A stretch of DNA of 46,271 nt from CAZWRV01 sp964636325. GTDB lineage: Bacteria > Verrucomicrobiota > Lentisphaeria > Victivallales > GWF2-50-93. The stretch lies in assembly GCA_964636325.1 (NCBI GenBank), contig CAZWRV010000046.1, positions 1-46,271 of the forward strand, in the 5' to 3' direction. Made by a program: the position numbers and the translations under genes. Numbering within the stretch: position 1 is the first letter of the stretch; each line of letters starts with the position of its first letter. The notes below the pieces were generated by a model. The model searched no databases. It saw only the letters and a list, made by a program, of their open reading frames with translations, and was not told the origin of the DNA. Below, in pieces: positions 16,669 through 24,314 of this stretch.

Positions 16669-18180
16669 ATGCGCTGCCTCCTCATAGCCCTTTTCGCGAG
16701 CTTCATAATCTTGATTTTCAACCGGATACAGGCCGAGGAAGCAGAAACTCCGCAGGTCGCCGAGGAACCGGCGAAGCAGCCGGCCTTGGCTGACATGATC
16801 AGGGACGGCAGCAGCGCATTCACAGGGTTCGGCCCCATGGCGGTCGTCGGAGATTCATTCGAGACCAAGCTGCCCGCGCCTTACGCATGGCAGGAGGCCG
16901 ACGGCAGGAGAACGTTCAAGCTGCCCAGCTATACCGTCGAGTTATGGCAGACTGCCGCCGACTGGGCCGCGGTGCGCAAGCTGATGCCGGCGGCCGGCGA
17001 AAAGGATCAGGCAACCGCGAGGAAGCTCTTCTGGAACGGCGTCTCCGCATGGCGCGCCGACTTCACGCTCGCCAAGCCGCCTCCCGGCGGCGGCATGCGC
17101 CAGCGTTTCCTGGTCGCCCCCGCCGGCAAGGGATTCCTCGTGCTCGCTTTCAAGGGCGATCCCGCGAAATTCGCGGAGGAACGCCCTTTGATGGAACAAA
17201 TTGCGCTGGGCTTCCAGTTCACGGTCAACGGACTGATCGGCGAATATTTTCAAGGTGTCGAAATCAACCCCGCGCAGCTGCAGCGAATCCAGGTCGATCC
17301 GACAATAAACTTCCTATGGGATGGGGGAGGCCCGGATAACGGTGTCGGCCCCGACACCTTTGCGGCCCGCTGGACCGGACGCCTGCGGGCGCCGGCCACC
17401 ACAACCTATGCGTTCACAACCAACACCGACGACGGAATCCGCCTCTGGATAGGCGACAAGCCTGTGATCGACAATTGGACAGACCACGCCCCCATGGAAG
17501 ACAAGGGCGTCGCAGATCTAGAGGAAGGCAAGGAGTATCCCATCCGCCTGGAATGGTATGAGAACATGGGCGGCGCGGTCGTGCAACTCTTCTGGGAGAC
17601 ATCTGAGATATCGCGAGAAATCATCCCGGCCTCCGCATTCCTCTCACGGCCCGAACCGGGATTCCGCGAAGTGCCGAAACCGCCGCAACAGCAGTCCACG
17701 ACTGCAAGCCCGCCGGGAATGCCTCCACTGCTGCGCGCACAGCTCCCCGGCAGCTGCCGCATGACCCAGAAGAAAGGAATCGAATGGAGCGGTAAACCGC
17801 CTAAGCAGTCGATGACAATCGGCTCCGGCGCATCCGCGATACAGGCGACCTTCCAGCGCGACCGCGCCAGCTTCGAAGAGATCCGCAGCCTCCTGCCCGA
17901 CGCGCCCGGGGATGAAATCGAAATCGGCCCGATACTCCTCAAGGAAATGCCCGCCTGGCGCGCAGACTGCAGGCTCGCAAGCGGCCGATTCATGCGCGTC
18001 TACCTCTTCCCGTTGAAACAGGGAGCCGCCGCAAGCCTCCGCCTTGAGGCGGCCACCTCGGACTGGAGCGGAAGCCAGAAGGATACAATCTTCGAAATCC
18101 TCGACAGCCTCGCCTTCTCTCAGGAAGCGGAAGAGTTCGACGACAACGGCGCGACGAAGGAGGCCGACCCGCTGTTCTGA
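16669..18180 (+). CDS. Exported PA14-domain protein
   Basis: This 503-residue protein has a signal peptide (MRCLLIALFASFIILIFN) and a central PA14 beta-barrel at about 184-324. PA14 features are GLIGEYFQGVEINPAQ, the WTGRLRAPATTTYAFTTNTD block with the DDGIRLWIGD motif, then LEWYENMGGAVVQLFWE. PA14 domains usually bind carbohydrate. On either side are two related segments: SAWRADFTLA...FLVLAFKGD before and PAWRADCRLASGRFMRVYLF after, so PA14 seems inserted between the halves of a duplicated domain. The ATG at 16669 is chosen because it opens the signal peptide; upstream codons derive from the neighbouring repeat. It sits in the middle of an otherwise acyl-metabolism neighbourhood. No catalytic residues are recognised. 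Confidence 0.82.
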   Translation: MRCLLIALFASFIILIFNRIQAEEAETPQVAEEPAKQPALADMIRDGSSAFTGFGPMAVVGDSFETKLPAPYAWQEADGRRTFKLPSYTVELWQTAADWAAVRKLMPAAGEKDQATARKLFWNGVSAWRADFTLAKPPPGGGMRQRFLVAPAGKGFLVLAFKGDPAKFAEERPLMEQIALGFQFTVNGLIGEYFQGVEINPAQLQRIQVDPTINFLWDGGGPDNGVGPDTFAARWTGRLRAPATTTYAFTTNTDDGIRLWIGDKPVIDNWTDHAPMEDKGVADLEEGKEYPIRLEWYENMGGAVVQLFWETSEISREIIPASAFLSRPEPGFREVPKPPQQQSTTASPPGMPPLLRAQLPGSCRMTQKKGIEWSGKPPKQSMTIGSGASAIQATFQRDRASFEEIRSLLPDAPGDEIEIGPILLKEMPAWRADCRLASGRFMRVYLFPLKQGAAASLRLEAATSDWSGSQKDTIFEILDSLAFSQEAEEFDDNGATKEADPLF

Positions 18181-18181
18181 A

Positions 18182-18268
18182 TTCAGATTTCCTGACAATC
18201 CCCGAATATTGTGAATACCACTGGAATTTCTCACGAGCCGAATCGGAGTTGTGCGCCGGAAATCTGAA
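18182..18268. repeat. 87-bp inverted-repeat element, right of PA14 gene
   Basis: TTCAGATTTCC at 18182-18192 and GGAAATCTGAA at 18258-18268 form a perfect 11-bp inverted pair directly after the PA14 stop codon. It has the same design and nearly the same length as the element at 16545-16632. The rest of the gap to 18456 shows no gene. Confidence 0.65.
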
Positions 18269-18456
18269 ACTGAAATCCCTCCTTGAAGTCGGTATTTCAC
18301 GACAGATTATTTCCCGGCTAATCAGGAAGACTTGGCTTATATGTCCTGCAATTTACCATGAGCTTTCGCAGAGCATTAAAGGCCTCATGCCACATACGCT
18401 CCGACAGCCTGTCGCTGAATGTGACTTCGAAATATTGAAAAGGCATATCTTCTTTC

Positions 18457-18717
18457 TCAATTCCGATAAACCTCGCGGCGGGGCCCGATCTTGACTACGC
18501 ACACCAGCAGTATTTCATCCTGTATTTCGTAGAGGATGCGGCACACCCCGCATCGCAGGCGATATTTCTCCGAGCCGGAGAGTTTAATGGACTGGGGTGG
18601 CCGGGGGTCTTCGGCCAGATCGGATATGGCTGCCACAATCCTCTGGACATCCTTTTTCGGGATGGGCTCCAAGTCCTTGCTGACGGACTTCCGAAAATGG
18701 ATCTCATATCTTGCCAT
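18457..18717 (-). CDS. RelE/ParE family toxin
   Basis: This is an 86-residue basic protein of the RelE/ParE superfamily. RelE members cut mRNA in the ribosome, whereas ParE members poison gyrase. Visible family features are YEIHFRKSVSKDLEPIPKKD at the N-terminus, KLSGSEKYRLRCGVCRILYE in the middle and VVKIGPRREVYRN at the C-terminus, matching the usual R-x-G-x-Y-R-x-x-Y pattern with R..Y at the end. It overlaps the upstream antitoxin gene by 14 bp, typical of such pairs. The whole pair is opposite to its neighbours, consistent with an inserted module. Confidence 0.9.
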   Translation of the reverse strand: MARYEIHFRKSVSKDLEPIPKKDVQRIVAAISDLAEDPRPPQSIKLSGSEKYRLRCGVCRILYEIQDEILLVCVVKIGPRREVYRN

Positions 18718-18937
18718 TGCGCCTGAGCTCCTTTACGAATTTTTCAAACGTAATGGTCGGCTCATTCTTCCGCGTTTCGAAGGCGTCCAGATCTTCCGAG
18801 TCTTCCAGAAGACCATCTCGGACGGCTTCGTTGAGCAAGTCCGACATGGAGCGGGATGTCTCGATGGATTTCAGCCGTAGCGCCTTATGCAGCTCCGGTT
18901 CCAGGTATATGGTCGCCCTTTTTGTCAGTGCCGTCAT
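18704..18937 (-). CDS. Ribbon-helix-helix (CopG-type) antitoxin
   Basis: This 77-residue protein has an N-terminal ribbon-helix-helix: the strand KRATIYLEPELHKALRLKS followed by SMSDLLNEAVRDGL. The acidic C-terminus (EDSEDLDAFETRKNEPTITF) should wrap the RelE-like toxin encoded next to it. RHH antitoxins repress their own operon by binding short direct repeats. Two perfect 8-bp repeats are found just upstream at 18963-18978. Confidence 0.9.
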   Translation of the reverse strand: MTALTKRATIYLEPELHKALRLKSIETSRSMSDLLNEAVRDGLLEDSEDLDAFETRKNEPTITFEKFVKELRRNGKI

Positions 18938-18962
18938 CTGTCCCTACTTTATTGCTATAGCA

Positions 18963-18978
18963 GCATAACGGCATAACG
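18963..18978 (-). promoter_or_regulatory. Candidate RHH operator, two 8-bp direct repeats
   Basis: GCATAACG occurs twice in tandem, 26 bp upstream of the antitoxin start. RHH dimers bind adjacent short repeats of this size, so this is a plausible autoregulatory operator. Binding is inferred. Confidence 0.5.
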
Positions 18979-19039
18979 CTGTAATACCAAGACGTTATAT
19001 TTCATCTCAGCACGTGTCAGAGCAATTCAGCGGATGTCG

Positions 19040-19699
19040 TCACGGGAGGATTGTGACCAGGCCGTCGTCCCAGTCGTAATAAGCGCCGGCCACGATCAAG
19101 CCGCCCTCCTTGACCTTTTTCTCAAGAACCGGCTGTGAGGTCTTCACTTTCAAGACCATGGAGGAGATATTCGCCTTGATGGCGTTCTCGAGGGGATCGC
19201 CGGGCAGGCTTTTGCCCTTGTCGACCGACGGCTGGAGGATCTTAATGATGCTCTCGACATGCCCGTGCGCCTCTCCGCCTTTCAGGGCGGCTTCGACCGC
19301 ACCGCATTTCTCATGTCCGAGAACCATGATGTATTTTACGTCCAAATGCTCCACGGCATATTCTAGACTCCCCATGGCAGCGTCGTCTATGACATTGCCG
19401 GCCAGGCGGACGACAAAAAGGTCGCCCAGCCCCTGGTCAAAGATAATTTCGAGCGGAACCCTGGAATCGGAGCACGACACGATCGCCGCGAAAGGACGCT
19501 GGCCCTTGGCGACTTCCGCGCGGTGCTCGCGCGACTGGTTCGGATAGACCCGCTTCTCAGACGCATACCTTTTGTTGCCTTCAAGCAGCCTCTGCTCAGG
19601 CGTCTGCCCGGCGGACGCCATGTTTTCCGGCGCAATCTGGCTGCATCCGGAAAGACATAAAAATGTCAAGCAGATCAAAAGAGCAACAGTCCTGTCCAT
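19040..19699 (-). CDS. Beta-class carbonic anhydrase, predicted lipoprotein
   Basis: This 219-residue enzyme interconverts CO2 and bicarbonate with a zinc ion. The beta-class zinc site is clear: Cys76 and Asp78-Arg80 in SCSDSR, and His129 and Cys132 in LGHEKCG. The N-terminus is a lipoprotein signal (LCLSGC, Cys19), so it should be anchored in a membrane and act in the periplasm. Beta-class enzymes are more often cytoplasmic, although exported ones exist. The gene is divergent from KS alpha across a 106-bp gap. Confidence 0.92.
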   Translation of the reverse strand: MDRTVALLICLTFLCLSGCSQIAPENMASAGQTPEQRLLEGNKRYASEKRVYPNQSREHRAEVAKGQRPFAAIVSCSDSRVPLEIIFDQGLGDLFVVRLAGNVIDDAAMGSLEYAVEHLDVKYIMVLGHEKCGAVEAALKGGEAHGHVESIIKILQPSVDKGKSLPGDPLENAIKANISSMVLKVKTSQPVLEKKVKEGGLIVAGAYYDWDDGLVTILP

Positions 19700-19805
19700 T
19701 GATAACCTCCTTTATTGCTAGAAGGCAATTTCAAATATTCCGGCCCGCAAATATTTGATATCGGGAATTTAGATGCAATTGTGAACATTAAGCGTTGGGG
19801 ATGAA

Positions 19806-20981
19806 ATGTCAACACGTGTCGCAGTAACAGGAATGGGCGTGGTCACACCGCCGGGGAATGACATCGCCACCTTCTGGTCGGCGCTTTGCGCGGGCAAGGA
19901 CTGCCTGGGGCCGATAACTGTCTGCGACCTCTCTGGATTTCCCGTTCCGGTAGGAGGAGAGGTCAACGATATCCAGCTCCCGCCGGAATCGCTCGGGAAA
20001 ATCTCCCCTGACGACCGCAGCCAGATGATGGTGGTCGCCGCAGCCAAACAGGCGATAGAGCAGGCGGCGCTCCCGGAATCTGCGAAAACCGCAGTTGTGC
20101 TCTCGACCAATTTCGCCGCCGCCGGAACCCTGGACAAGGATCTCGGCCTCGTCACCCCTTGGACAAACGGCGATCTGGGATTCGAGGCCGCGACCGACCT
20201 CGTGGCGGAAATCTGGAACCTCTCCGGACCGAGAATGACGCTCTCGCTCTCCTGTTCCTCCGGTGCGGCCGCGATCGGCTACGGCGCCGATCTCATCCGC
20301 AGCGGCCGCGCCGACTATGTGATCGCCGGCGGTTATGACGCCATCAGCCGCTTCGCATGGGCAGGCCTCAGCCTCCTCAGGACGATGACCGAGGACAAGG
20401 TCCGTCCGTTCGACAAGAACCGCTCCGGAACCCTCTTCTCCGAGGGCGCAGGCATCGTCGTACTCGAATCCTTCGAATCGGCGAAGCTGCGGAATTCGCA
20501 GATCCTCGCCGAACTTGCCGGCTTCGGATTCAACAACAACGCATACCACATGACCGCCCCTCCCTCGGAAGGCCAGGGAATCGCCGAGGCGATGGAGATG
20601 GCCCTCAAGGAATTCGGGATCAGCCCTGACGAGATAGACCACGTCAACACACACGGCACCGCGACACAGCTCAACGACCAGACGGAGACCGCCGCCATTA
20701 AAAAGGTCTTGGGCAAGCACGCCAGCGAAGTACCCATAACAAGCATCAAGTCCATGACGGGCCACCTCATGGGCGCCGCAGGAAGCGTCGAGGCAATCGC
20801 ATCAATCCTCAGCATCATCAACGGAAAGATTCCGCCGACGATAAACTTGACTGAGCACGATCCGGAATGCGACCTGCCGATCCCGACCGGCGGACCTCTG
20901 AGCGCAAACATCAGGACAGTCATTAGCAACTCGTCAGGAATCGGAGGCAACAACGTTTCGCTTGTTTTCCGTAAAGTCTAG
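19806..20981 (+). CDS. Beta-ketoacyl-ACP synthase, KS alpha-like
   Basis: This 391-residue thiolase-fold condensing enzyme (FabF type) extends acyl-ACP by decarboxylative condensation. The full catalytic triad is visible: Cys150 in LSLSCSSGAAAIG, His283 in NTHGTATQLND and His320 in KSMTGHLMGAAG. PFDKNRSGTLFSEGAG and the C-terminal NSSGIGGNNVSLVF are typical. The ATG at 19806 follows GGGGATGAA. It is followed by a second, site-degenerate ketosynthase after 68 bp, the arrangement of KS alpha and chain-length factor (KS beta) in type II polyketide and aryl polyene pathways. Length is slightly short of the usual 410 residues. Confidence 0.93.
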   Translation: MSTRVAVTGMGVVTPPGNDIATFWSALCAGKDCLGPITVCDLSGFPVPVGGEVNDIQLPPESLGKISPDDRSQMMVVAAAKQAIEQAALPESAKTAVVLSTNFAAAGTLDKDLGLVTPWTNGDLGFEAATDLVAEIWNLSGPRMTLSLSCSSGAAAIGYGADLIRSGRADYVIAGGYDAISRFAWAGLSLLRTMTEDKVRPFDKNRSGTLFSEGAGIVVLESFESAKLRNSQILAELAGFGFNNNAYHMTAPPSEGQGIAEAMEMALKEFGISPDEIDHVNTHGTATQLNDQTETAAIKKVLGKHASEVPITSIKSMTGHLMGAAGSVEAIASILSIINGKIPPTINLTEHDPECDLPIPTGGPLSANIRTVISNSSGIGGNNVSLVFRKV

Positions 20982-21049
20982 TCATGCTTTCTGCCAATAG
21001 CGTCAGCAAAGTCAATCAGGTTATTAATGTCAAATAGCAAAACGAGCTC

Positions 21050-22249
21050 ATGAAACGTGTCGTTATTACAGGCTCGGGCCCGGTGTCCGCCATCGGCATC
21101 GGCCACGAATGCTTCACCGAAGGCCTTCTTGAGGGCGCCAGCGGCATCATGGAGATATCCGCGTTCGAACACGGCAGATACGGAGCACATCTCGCAGCGA
21201 CAGTCGAGGATTTCGACGTCAATGAATTCCTCCCCGCCCCCAAGAACTACCTCGACAGGAACACCGCGCTCTCGTTCGGCGCGTTCAGCCTGGCCCTGAA
21301 ATCCAGCGGGCTCGACCTCTCCAGGCTCGACAAATCCGGCATCGCCCTGATCTGGGGAACCGCATTCGGCGGCACCGAAACGATGAACCTATTTTATTCT
21401 GACATACAGAAGAAAGGCCCGCGCTTCGGAAAGCCCATCCTATTCCCGCACACATACTCGAACACCGCGATCAGCTTCCTCAGCATAGACTACAAGCTGA
21501 ACGGTCCGCACATGAACTTTTCTTCGGGATACTGCGCGTCAGGCCAGGCCCTGGCATACGGATACGACATGGTTGCATCCGGCCGGATACCGGCTGCGTT
21601 CGTCGGAGGTGCCGAATCCTTCAGCGAAACCCTTTTCCGCTTCCTCCTGTCAAAAAACATCCTTTCACCTTCCGCTGGGCCGGACGCGTGCAGCCCCTTC
21701 GGCAAAACCGCGGGCGGAACTGTCGCCGGCGAAGGCGCGGGAATGCTGGTCCTGGAGGAACTCGAATCGGCGCAGAAACGTGGCGCGCCCATCTTCGCCG
21801 AACTTTCCGGAGTCGGGCTGGCAGGCAGCCCTGGCGGGCTCGATTCCGATGCGGTCGAGCAGGCCATGCAGGCCGCCTTGTCCAATTCAGGCATTACGCC
21901 GTCGGATGTAGACTGCGTGATCGCAAGCGCAAACGGCATCCCGCAGATAGACAGAGCAGAAGCCGCAGCGATATCCGGCATCTTCGGGCCTGGCAAGCTA
22001 GCCACTTCCGTCAAGCCGCTGCTCGGCGAGACCTTCGGCGCCGCAGGGATTCTTCAGGCCCATGCGGCAATCAGCATGCTCGAAAAGCAGTTCGTCCCTG
22101 GAATCAAAACGTTATCGAGAATCCCTGGGGCCGAAGCTATCCAGCTCCTACCAGAGGCCTCCACTAGAACCTTGAAGGCTCTCCTGCTCAACAACCTCGA
22201 CCCCGCCGGAAACGCAGTGAGCATGCTCCTCAAGAATTTCGTCACCTAA
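21050..22249 (+). CDS. KS beta / chain-length-factor-like ketosynthase
   Basis: This 399-residue protein has the ketosynthase fold but a damaged active site. The first catalytic His is Asn295 (ASANGIPQID in place of HGTxxxxND) and the second is Glu327 (KPLLGETFGAAG in place of KxxxGHxxGAAG). In the nucleophile loop, FSSGYCASGQALAYG, a Cys162 is present but the following loop is one residue shorter than normal, so Cys162 or Tyr161 may fill the nucleophile position. Loss of both His means it cannot run the normal condensation. KS beta proteins act as partners that set chain length or shape the pocket of KS alpha. It lies directly after KS alpha on the same strand. Confidence 0.88.
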   Translation: MKRVVITGSGPVSAIGIGHECFTEGLLEGASGIMEISAFEHGRYGAHLAATVEDFDVNEFLPAPKNYLDRNTALSFGAFSLALKSSGLDLSRLDKSGIALIWGTAFGGTETMNLFYSDIQKKGPRFGKPILFPHTYSNTAISFLSIDYKLNGPHMNFSSGYCASGQALAYGYDMVASGRIPAAFVGGAESFSETLFRFLLSKNILSPSAGPDACSPFGKTAGGTVAGEGAGMLVLEELESAQKRGAPIFAELSGVGLAGSPGGLDSDAVEQAMQAALSNSGITPSDVDCVIASANGIPQIDRAEAAAISGIFGPGKLATSVKPLLGETFGAAGILQAHAAISMLEKQFVPGIKTLSRIPGAEAIQLLPEASTRTLKALLLNNLDPAGNAVSMLLKNFVT

Positions 22250-22306
22250 TCCCTTCTTACAGCAAACTTTCCCACAGGCATTGCGGCATCTATTCCTCGG
22301 ATGTAT

Positions 22307-22328
22307 CTTATTTATCTTTATAAATAAG
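22307..22328 (+). promoter_or_regulatory. AT-rich inverted repeat before E1 alpha
   Basis: CTTATTTA and TAAATAAG form a perfect 8-bp inverted repeat with a 6-base loop. It ends 13 bp before the E1 alpha start, overlapping the expected ribosome binding region; no clear Shine-Dalgarno sequence is seen there. It could be an operator or a leader hairpin. Confidence 0.4.
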
Positions 22329-22341
22329 AAACAATCAAATC

Positions 22342-23301
22342 ATGCAGTCTGAAAAGGACGTTTTAATAGCCGACTACAGGACGATGCTCCTGATCCGCTG
22401 CTTCGAGGAGACCGTCGAAGAGCTCTTCACCACCGGCGTGGTCGCCGGAACAGTCCACACCTGCATCGGGCAGGAGGCCGCCGCCGTCGGCGTCGCGCGA
22501 GCGCTGCGGAAAACCGATCGGGTTACAAGCAACCACCGCGGCCACGGACACTTCATCGCCAAGGGCGGCGACATCCGGCGTATCATGGCGGAGCTCTTCG
22601 GAAAGGCCGACGGCTATTCCGGCGGACGAGGCGGAAGCCAGTTCATGGCCGACTACGCCCTGGGCTTCATGGGCGGCAACGGCATCGTCGGCGGAAGCAT
22701 CCCCGTCGCCGCCGGAATGGCGCTCAGGTTCAAGCAGCAGAAGAAAAACAGCGTCGCGGCATGCTTCTTCGGTGACGGCGCCGTCAACCAGGGGACATTC
22801 CACGAGACATTGAACATGGCAGCCCTTTGGAAACTGCCGGTGCTCTTCCTTTGTGAAAACAATTATTACGCGATGTCCACCCCGCTTGCAGAAGGACATG
22901 CCAATCCAGACTTGCCGGGCAGGGCGAACGTTTATGGCATGGCTGCCGACTATGTACATGGCAACGATTACTTTGCTGTAAGGGAAGTCGTCGGCAAATA
23001 TGCTGAGTTTGCCAGAAAAGGCGGCGGTCCAGCCTTCATCGAACTCAAAACTTACAGGTTCTCCGGGCATTCCCGCGGAGACCAACGCATATACCGCAGC
23101 AGGGAAGAGGAGGAGTTCTGGCGCGCCAAGGAACCTATACGCCGCATGAAAAAGCATCTCATCGACGGCGGAATCATGACGAAGGACGACGACCGCGAGA
23201 TAAGGAAGGCCGTTAAAAAAGCCGTTCTCGACGCTGTGAATTTCGCCAAGGCAAGTCCGAATCCGAAGGAGGAAACTCTTCTCCAGGGAGTCTACGCATG
23301 A
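22342..23301 (+). CDS. 2-oxoacid dehydrogenase E1 alpha subunit
   Basis: This 319-residue thiamine-diphosphate enzyme subunit decarboxylates a 2-oxoacid and passes the acyl group to a lipoyl domain. The ThDP motif is present: GDGAVNQGTFHETLNMA from residue 144 ending at ENN (172-174). SNHRGHGHF, GGRGGSQF and the SGHSRGDQRIYRS phosphorylation-loop region match the PdhA/AcoA family. Short PdhA proteins of this length are typical of pyruvate or acetoin dehydrogenases, but the substrate is not clear. It overlaps the E1 beta gene by 4 bp. No full E2 or E3 gene is found nearby; the only lipoyl protein in the window is at 15121. Confidence 0.93.
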   Translation: MQSEKDVLIADYRTMLLIRCFEETVEELFTTGVVAGTVHTCIGQEAAAVGVARALRKTDRVTSNHRGHGHFIAKGGDIRRIMAELFGKADGYSGGRGGSQFMADYALGFMGGNGIVGGSIPVAAGMALRFKQQKKNSVAACFFGDGAVNQGTFHETLNMAALWKLPVLFLCENNYYAMSTPLAEGHANPDLPGRANVYGMAADYVHGNDYFAVREVVGKYAEFARKGGGPAFIELKTYRFSGHSRGDQRIYRSREEEEFWRAKEPIRRMKKHLIDGGIMTKDDDREIRKAVKKAVLDAVNFAKASPNPKEETLLQGVYA

Positions 23302-24284
23302 CTGCGGCCGCAAAAAGCTACAGCGAGGCGCTACGCCAGGCGATGACGGAATGCATGGACGGCGATTCGGACGTCTTCATCATGGGCGAGGACATCGGCG
23401 TCTACGGCGGCGCATTCGGCGTCACGCGCGGAATGCTCGAGCGCTTCGGCCCCCTAAGGGTCATTAACACCCCGATTTCCGAGGGAAGCTTCGTCGGGAT
23501 GGGAATCGGCGCGGCGCTGACCGGCGCCAGACCTATCGTCGAAATCATGTTCATGGACTTCATCACGCTCGCCGTAGACCAGCTCGTCAACCAGGCCGCG
23601 AAGCTCCGCTACGTCCTCGGCAGCCAGGCGAAGTGCCCGATCGTCGTCCGCGCGGTAGGCGGCGCGGGCCGTAACTACGGGCCGACACATTCGCAGAACA
23701 TGGAGGCCTGGTTCTGCCATACGCCGGGACTCAAGGTCGTCGCGCCTGCGACAGTCGCGGACGCCTATTCGATGATGAAGGCCGCGATTTACGACGACAA
23801 TCCTGTTATTTTCCTCGAACATAAGCTCCTTTATCCGACCAAGGAGGAATGCGAGCTCCTCCCTGGAAAAGCTGAACTCGGAGCTCCCAGGCGTATACGC
23901 CGAGGCTCGGACATTACCATCGCCGCATATTCGCACATGACACTCGAGGCCGTGGCGGCGGCGCAGATACTCGAAAGGCATGGCGTCTCAGCGGACATCA
24001 TCGACCTGCGCGTCATCTCCCCCTTGGACGAGACACTGATCCTGGAGTCCGTGAAAAACACCGGACGGCTGCTCATCGTCGCCGAAGAGCCGCGCTCATG
24101 CGGAGTCTCCGCCGAAATCGCAAGCAGGATATTCGAGCAAGTCTACGACTACATCGAGGCTCCAGTCCGCAGGCTGACGCTTCCCGACGCTCCGATCCCC
24201 GCGAGCCCCGCCCTCGAGAAGGCGTCCGTCCCCAACCGCGATTCAATCGCCAAGGCCGCCCTTGAGCTGTGCAAAGGCTCTTGA
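23298..24284 (+). CDS. 2-oxoacid dehydrogenase E1 beta subunit
   Basis: This 328-residue partner of the E1 alpha subunit forms the alpha2beta2 ThDP enzyme. Family motifs are MGEDIGVYGGAFGVT (about 29-43) with the ThDP-activating Glu, INTPISEGSFVGMGIGAA, the IVEIMFMDFI loop, GPTHSQNMEAWF and the C-terminal transketolase domain with IIDLRVISPLDE. Length is normal for PdhB/AcoB. The start overlaps the stop of E1 alpha (ATGA), so the two are translationally coupled. The GT2 gene begins 31 bp downstream. Confidence 0.93.
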   Translation: MTAAAKSYSEALRQAMTECMDGDSDVFIMGEDIGVYGGAFGVTRGMLERFGPLRVINTPISEGSFVGMGIGAALTGARPIVEIMFMDFITLAVDQLVNQAAKLRYVLGSQAKCPIVVRAVGGAGRNYGPTHSQNMEAWFCHTPGLKVVAPATVADAYSMMKAAIYDDNPVIFLEHKLLYPTKEECELLPGKAELGAPRRIRRGSDITIAAYSHMTLEAVAAAQILERHGVSADIIDLRVISPLDETLILESVKNTGRLLIVAEEPRSCGVSAEIASRIFEQVYDYIEAPVRRLTLPDAPIPASPALEKASVPNRDSIAKAALELCKGS

Positions 24285-24314
24285 CAAATTTGACAGGACA
24301 ACAGGATTGACAGG
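24282..24314 (+). repeat. ACAGGATTGACAGG repeat supplying ribosome site
   Basis: The segment TTGACAAATTTGACAGGACA followed by ACAGGATTGACAGG runs from the E1 beta stop to the GT2 ATG. Its AGGA and ACAGG units are the only Shine-Dalgarno-like sequences before that start. An inverted copy (GGTCAATCCTGTCAATTAGG) is at 25226-25245, just past the GT2 gene, and a third copy is at 7101-7120. Confidence 0.6.
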
